Shown here one piece after another: positions 41,156-44,062 of a DNA stretch of 44,062 nucleotides; position 1 is the first letter of the stretch; each line of letters opens with the position of its first letter. The position numbers were made by a program, and so were the translations under genes. A model generated the notes under the pieces. The model was given only the letters and a program-made list of their open reading frames with translations. It ran no database searches and had not been told where the DNA came from. The DNA is from JAIOTH01 sp964486685 (GTDB lineage: Bacteria; Patescibacteriota; Patescibacteriia; UBA1558; S5-K13): NCBI GenBank assembly GCA_964486685.1, contig CAZAOE010000007.1, forward strand, positions 1-44,062. Reading direction: 5' to 3'.

Positions 41156-41285
41156 AAAGAATTTGCCGCCAAAGAAAAATTGGAAATTGTCAAAGAACAC
41201 GGCGAAGCCGCTCTGAATTTTTTGAGGCTTCATCGCCACCGAAGGGGGCGAAATGCGTTCAAACTATTTTAAATATGCTACACCA
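41156..41285 (+). repeat. downstream flank repeat D, copy 1
   Basis: AAAAGAATTTGCCG to GCTACACCA; aligns to 42935-43067 with frequent substitutions and small indels. It follows the SDR gene at ~35 bp. Confidence 0.6.
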
Positions 41286-41360
41286 TTCAATTCTTATGAA
41301 TCGAATATCATGAGTGAGTCTTGGCTTGTCTAAAACGAATCAAAGGACATATACTTTTTC

Positions 41361-41500
41361 TACTCGCCAAGCTTCGCTTGTCTCGAGTTCATGACTTCGC
41401 CATCATACATATACAATTGTTCCGAATAAATAAGTAGTTTATGCAACGAACCTGAAAAAATATTGACTCGAATCATATTTTAGTAAAAAAATTTTATAAT
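41361..41500 (+). repeat. upstream flank repeat U, copy 2
   Basis: The first 42 bp differ from copy 1 at only a few positions (TACTCGCCAAGCTTCGCTTG onward). The last ~38 bp (GACTCGAATCATATTTTAGT onward) also correspond to copy 1. It ends 8 nt before the transporter's ATG, so it may supply its promoter. Confidence 0.6.
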
Positions 41501-41508
41501 TTAAAACT

Positions 41509-42876
41509 ATGGTGACACTATCACTTCTCGATTTAATCTTAATCACGATTTATGTAATTATTATTCTTTATTTAGGCTATCGTTCTTCAAAAAAGGAAAC
41601 CAGCGAAGGATTTTTACTATCAGATAGAAATTTAGGAGTATTAACCAACACAGCAACTATTGTTTCCAGTAAAACTGGTGCAGGATTAGTACTTACTTTT
41701 GTTGCTTTAGTATATCTTTACGGTACTTCTGCAATGTGGTTTTTTATTGGTGCTGCATTTGGATATTTTATATTTATACTTTTTGCCACAAAGTTAAGAA
41801 AAAAATCCACAGAAGAAAAATTTTATACTCTTTCAGATTATTTCTTTCACAAATATGGGAAAAAAGTAGGTTTCATCTCTGCTTTTGTAATTTTAGTTGT
41901 TATGCTCTTAAATTTTATAATTCAGCTTATCGGTGGTACTAAGGTTTTGGGCAGTCTTACAGGATTTTCATTTATCATCTCTCTGTCTTTAATTAGTATT
42001 ACAATATTAATTTATTTGGTGATGGGTGGTTTTAAGGCAGTTGTAAAAACTGATATAGCTCAATTTTTAGCAATTATTATTCTGGCTGGGCTTTTAGGTA
42101 TTTTGCTGTTTAGCGGAGTAAAAATATCTCCTTCTGATATCAGCTTTGGGGCATTACCTCTTAAAATTACCATTGGCTTTTTTCTATTTGGAATAATCTT
42201 GCCATTTGCTTCGGCTGAACTTTGGCAAAGGGTTTATGCTGCTAAAGATGTAAAAACTATCAAGAAAAGTTTAATGTTTTCAGCATTGTTTTATATCCTA
42301 ATTGGAGTTTTGTTCTCAATTGTCGGTCTAGCAATAAAATCAAAAGTCGCTGGGATTGATCCTGACATTGCTTTAATAGAAGGATTTATTAGATTACTTC
42401 CAGCAGGATTAATCGGCTTAGGTGTGGTAACTATTTTTGCTGCCGTAATGTCATCAGCTGATACCTATTTATTTACTACTACTTCTATTTTACTCCAAGA
42501 TTTTTACTCAAGATTTAAAAAAATTAATGACAAAAAATTAGTAACTTTATTTCGCTATGCTTTAATAGTTTTGATGTTAGTAGGATTTATAATTGCCATT
42601 CTCTTACAAAACATAATGAGTACAGTATTTATTTTCACAGGATTTGCTAGCGTAATGGCTCTTACTGGTATAGCTTCTTGGTTAGTAAAAAAAGTAAAAG
42701 GAAAGACACTTACTTTTGGTATGGTAATTGGATTTTTAGGAACATTAATTTGTATTTTTACAAAACCAGTAACTGAGGCTTTTGCATTTAATTCAGTTAT
42801 TTTTACTCTGGGCGGTTTTTTTATAGGAGGTATCTATAATCTAATATCTAAGAAAAAGGAGAGTCAGGGCCTTTAA
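41509..42876 (+). CDS. sodium:solute symporter (SSS) family transporter
   Basis: Integral membrane cotransporter of 455 aa with about 12-13 hydrophobic helices. Family landmarks are the N-terminal FLLSDRNLGVLTNTATIVSS segment (helix 1-2 region with the unwound motif), TGAGLVLTF, FGYFIFILFATKLRKKS, and FGIILPFASAELWQRVYAAK (the LPFAEL-W-QR motif of SSS members). VMSSADTYLFTTTSILLQDF near ~310 is the Na2-site helix with conserved Ser/Ser-Ala-Asp. It resembles the proline/pantothenate/sugar branch, but the substrate is not predictable. Enclosed by repeats U and D like the SDR gene, suggesting joint acquisition. Confidence 0.9.
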   Translation: MVTLSLLDLILITIYVIIILYLGYRSSKKETSEGFLLSDRNLGVLTNTATIVSSKTGAGLVLTFVALVYLYGTSAMWFFIGAAFGYFIFILFATKLRKKSTEEKFYTLSDYFFHKYGKKVGFISAFVILVVMLLNFIIQLIGGTKVLGSLTGFSFIISLSLISITILIYLVMGGFKAVVKTDIAQFLAIIILAGLLGILLFSGVKISPSDISFGALPLKITIGFFLFGIILPFASAELWQRVYAAKDVKTIKKSLMFSALFYILIGVLFSIVGLAIKSKVAGIDPDIALIEGFIRLLPAGLIGLGVVTIFAAVMSSADTYLFTTTSILLQDFYSRFKKINDKKLVTLFRYALIVLMLVGFIIAILLQNIMSTVFIFTGFASVMALTGIASWLVKKVKGKTLTFGMVIGFLGTLICIFTKPVTEAFAFNSVIFTLGGFFIGGIYNLISKKKESQGL

Positions 42877-43283
42877 TTTTTTGGTTTATTCTTAAAAACT
42901 TTCCAGTTTGCAGAGGATTCCTCATGGTTTTTCGAAAAAGAATTTACCGGCAAAAAAAATTTGAGATTGTCAAAGATTGCAACGAAGCCATTTTGAATTT
43001 TTGAATCCTTTGTCGCCGCCAAAAGCGACAAAAAATGTTCGAACTACTTTCAATATAATGCACCACCAAATTAAACTTTGTTATATTTTAACTTGAGAAA
43101 TAATTGACAATTCTATATTTCCATAAGTGAAACGTAAAGTTTATCTCGTTGAATAATGGGAGTCCCACTTTCAGCACCATAAAAAAATAATACCCAGGTA
43201 TTGTTTTTTCTGTTTTTTTCTCTTGACTTTATTTCTTAAACATAATAATCTTATTTAACTAATAAAAATCTGGAGGAATAATA
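42877..43283. other. 407-bp gap with repeat D copy 2 and a promoter
   Basis: No intact gene. Repeat D copy 2 occupies 42935-43067. After a short GGTATT-type hairpin near 43193, TTGACT (43224-43229) and TAATCT, 17 nt apart, make a plausible promoter for the next two-gene operon. Confidence 0.5.
42935..43067 (+). repeat. downstream flank repeat D, copy 2
   Basis: AAAAAGAATTTACCGG to AATGCACCACCA. Homologous to 41156-41285 but with an indel that breaks the reading frame, so any former coding role is lost. Confidence 0.6.
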
Positions 43284-43520
43284 ATGTTATATTTAAAAGG
43301 AGCTGAATTAATAAATTGCGAATTACCCGCTAATATTATTGAAATAATTAAAAAGCGCGGGGAGTTTACTGCCCATTTTCCAAAAAGAAAATTTCCAAAA
43401 AATAAAATTATCTATACTCATATTGGGGCTAATATTTTTAAACCCAATTTATGTGCCGAACCCGTTCTACAACTGGACGGACAAAAATTTGTTGATATAA
43501 CAACAAAGGAGGACCAATGA
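43284..43520 (+). CDS. hypothetical protein, first gene of a two-gene operon
   Basis: Unrecognised 78-aa soluble protein, basic in the middle (GEFTAHFPKRKFPKNKIIYT). TGGAGGA lies 7 nt before the ATG. Its TGA stop overlaps the ATGATG start of the next gene by 4 nt, so the two are translationally coupled. No domain is recognised. A promoter (TTGACT-N17-TAATCT) lies about 30 nt upstream of the ribosome-binding site. Confidence 0.7.
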   Translation: MLYLKGAELINCELPANIIEIIKKRGEFTAHFPKRKFPKNKIIYTHIGANIFKPNLCAEPVLQLDGQKFVDITTKEDQ

Positions 43521-43792
43521 TGTTTTTTTATAAAAAAAACATTGGAAGAGAAAATAATCCAGAAGAAAAACTTAGTCCTGAATTGGTAGCGGTTATAAAA
43601 ATGCTTGTTAAAAGAAAAATGTTCAAAGAATTCATCTTATTCACTAGGGATAAGGATATTAAATATACCCTTGAACTTGAAAAAAGATCCGCCAACAAAC
43701 TAATTTTTGAACCCTCTGATGAGTCAGGACAATATATTGCTCTTCTACTCAAAGAAATGAAATTTGTTTTTCTTAATAAATCCCCAGCTTAA
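43517..43792 (+). CDS. hypothetical protein, second gene of the operon
   Basis: Unrecognised 91-aa soluble protein. AAAGGAGG precedes tandem ATG codons (43517 and 43520); the first overlaps the upstream stop codon. The middle reads as an alpha/beta unit (ELVAVIKMLVKRKMFKEFIL, then DESGQYIALLLKEMKFVFLN). The stop codon lies inside the terminator hairpin. Because the two genes are tightly coupled, they may form a complex; a toxin-antitoxin pair is conceivable on size and layout, but no motif supports it. Confidence 0.7.
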   Translation: MMFFYKKNIGRENNPEEKLSPELVAVIKMLVKRKMFKEFILFTRDKDIKYTLELEKRSANKLIFEPSDESGQYIALLLKEMKFVFLNKSPA

Positions 43793-43807
43793 TTCGGGGA
43801 TTTTTTT
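43778..43807 (+). terminator. terminator overlapping the end of the operon
   Basis: AAATCCCC/GGGGATTT stem followed by seven T; the stop codon of the second gene lies in its loop. Confidence 0.85.
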
Positions 43808-43823
43808 GTTGAAAAAAATATTG

Positions 43824-44008
43824 ACCCTGTTAAACCTGTTAAATTATCGCTTAATTGCGATACTATTTGACAGGTTGAAATAAGATTTAAATATATTGTC
43901 ATAAATTAATTTTAATACTAACTCTATTTCCACATTACAATACTATATAAATTTATATTCAAATCTTAATCCTAAATTTTTACAAAATTTAGGATTATTT
44001 AACTGGGT
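43824..44008. repeat. MITE-like element with ACCC-GTTAAA ends (copy 3)
   Basis: ACCCTGTTAAAC at 43824 (with a nested CCTGTTAAAT) and ATTTAACTGGGT at 43997-44008 are near-inverted. The interior is AT-rich and contains AATCCTAAATTT/AAATTTAGGATT arms at the right. Like copy 2 it stands directly after a terminator. Confidence 0.5.
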
Positions 44009-44062
44009 GAAGAAGATGAGATACATAGGTAACACTCTAAATTTACCAAAATCATTAATTTT

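Larger units (their letters stand above)
41121..41508. other. 388-bp gap holding repeat D copy 1 and repeat U copy 2
   Basis: No intact gene. Repeat D (41156-41285) reads in one frame as a 38-codon stretch (KEFAAKEKLEIVKEHGEAAL) reminiscent of transposase HTH N-termini, then stops. Repeat U copy 2 covers 41361-41500 and leads into the transporter gene. TATAAT at 41495-41500 lies 8 nt before its ATG. Confidence 0.5.

Overview
The window reads as a chromosomal segment of a small, AT-rich bacterium of the Candidate Phyla Radiation (Patescibacteria). This is inferred from gene content and style, not from a database search. Supporting traits are the low GC, many short CPR-type hypothetical proteins, a 23S rRNA gene carrying two group I introns with homing endonucleases, a split rRNA locus with no 16S visible, and a bAvd-type diversity-generating retroelement (DGR). 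UGA acts as a stop codon: several intact genes end in TGA and the long housekeeping genes have no in-frame TGA.

Layout. 1-13500 is mostly core: an HTH/histidine-kinase-like ATPase/STAS-like regulator, comM (yifB), exonuclease III, a MATE transporter, hpt, a membrane-anchored hypothetical protein, pnp and rpsO. Next come a tRNA-Glu(UUC) gene with a broken tRNA-Glu copy beside it, and an SPFH/band-7 protein. 14814-17333 is a complete DGR: reverse transcriptase (-), bAvd accessory protein (+, divergent, 9 nt away), a 114-bp template repeat (TR), a terminator hairpin and a target gene (-) whose 3' end carries the variable repeat (VR). TR and VR differ at 27 positions, 20 of them at TR adenines on the transcribed strand, and all ten AAY codons of the TR are changed in the VR. 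17532-29138 returns to core and envelope functions: holin-like protein, metallophosphoesterase, VanW protein, Hsp20, tyrS, a polyprenol/diacylglycerol kinase-like protein, PBP1A, two Cys-rich proteins, a Sua5/YrdC protein and a DUF167 protein.

29152-33384 looks like a decaying gene-cassette array. Small, mostly membrane or secreted genes alternate with imperfect inverted repeats having AAC at the left outer end and GTT at the right outer end, which resemble integron attC sites. No integrase is present in the window. 33938-39274 is a 5S-23S rRNA unit on the minus strand. Its two group I introns lie at the equivalents of E. coli 23S positions about 1925 and about 2256-2262, and each encodes a LAGLIDADG protein. 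After tRNA-Leu(UAA) come an SDR oxidoreductase and an SSS-family transporter, each between the same pair of upstream and downstream repeats, then a two-gene operon of unknown function.

How parts work together. The DGR components form one mutagenic retrohoming system. Its geometry implies that the TR-RT transcript is antisense to avd. The rpsO-pnp pair is a classic RNA-metabolism neighbourhood. PBP1A, VanW and the lipid kinase point to envelope building. Very similar TTGACA-N17-TATATT promoters precede the first regulator gene and the DGR target gene. The xth and holin-like genes have TATAAT exactly 6 nt before ATG, predicting leaderless mRNAs. Several families of dispersed palindromes fill the intergenic space.
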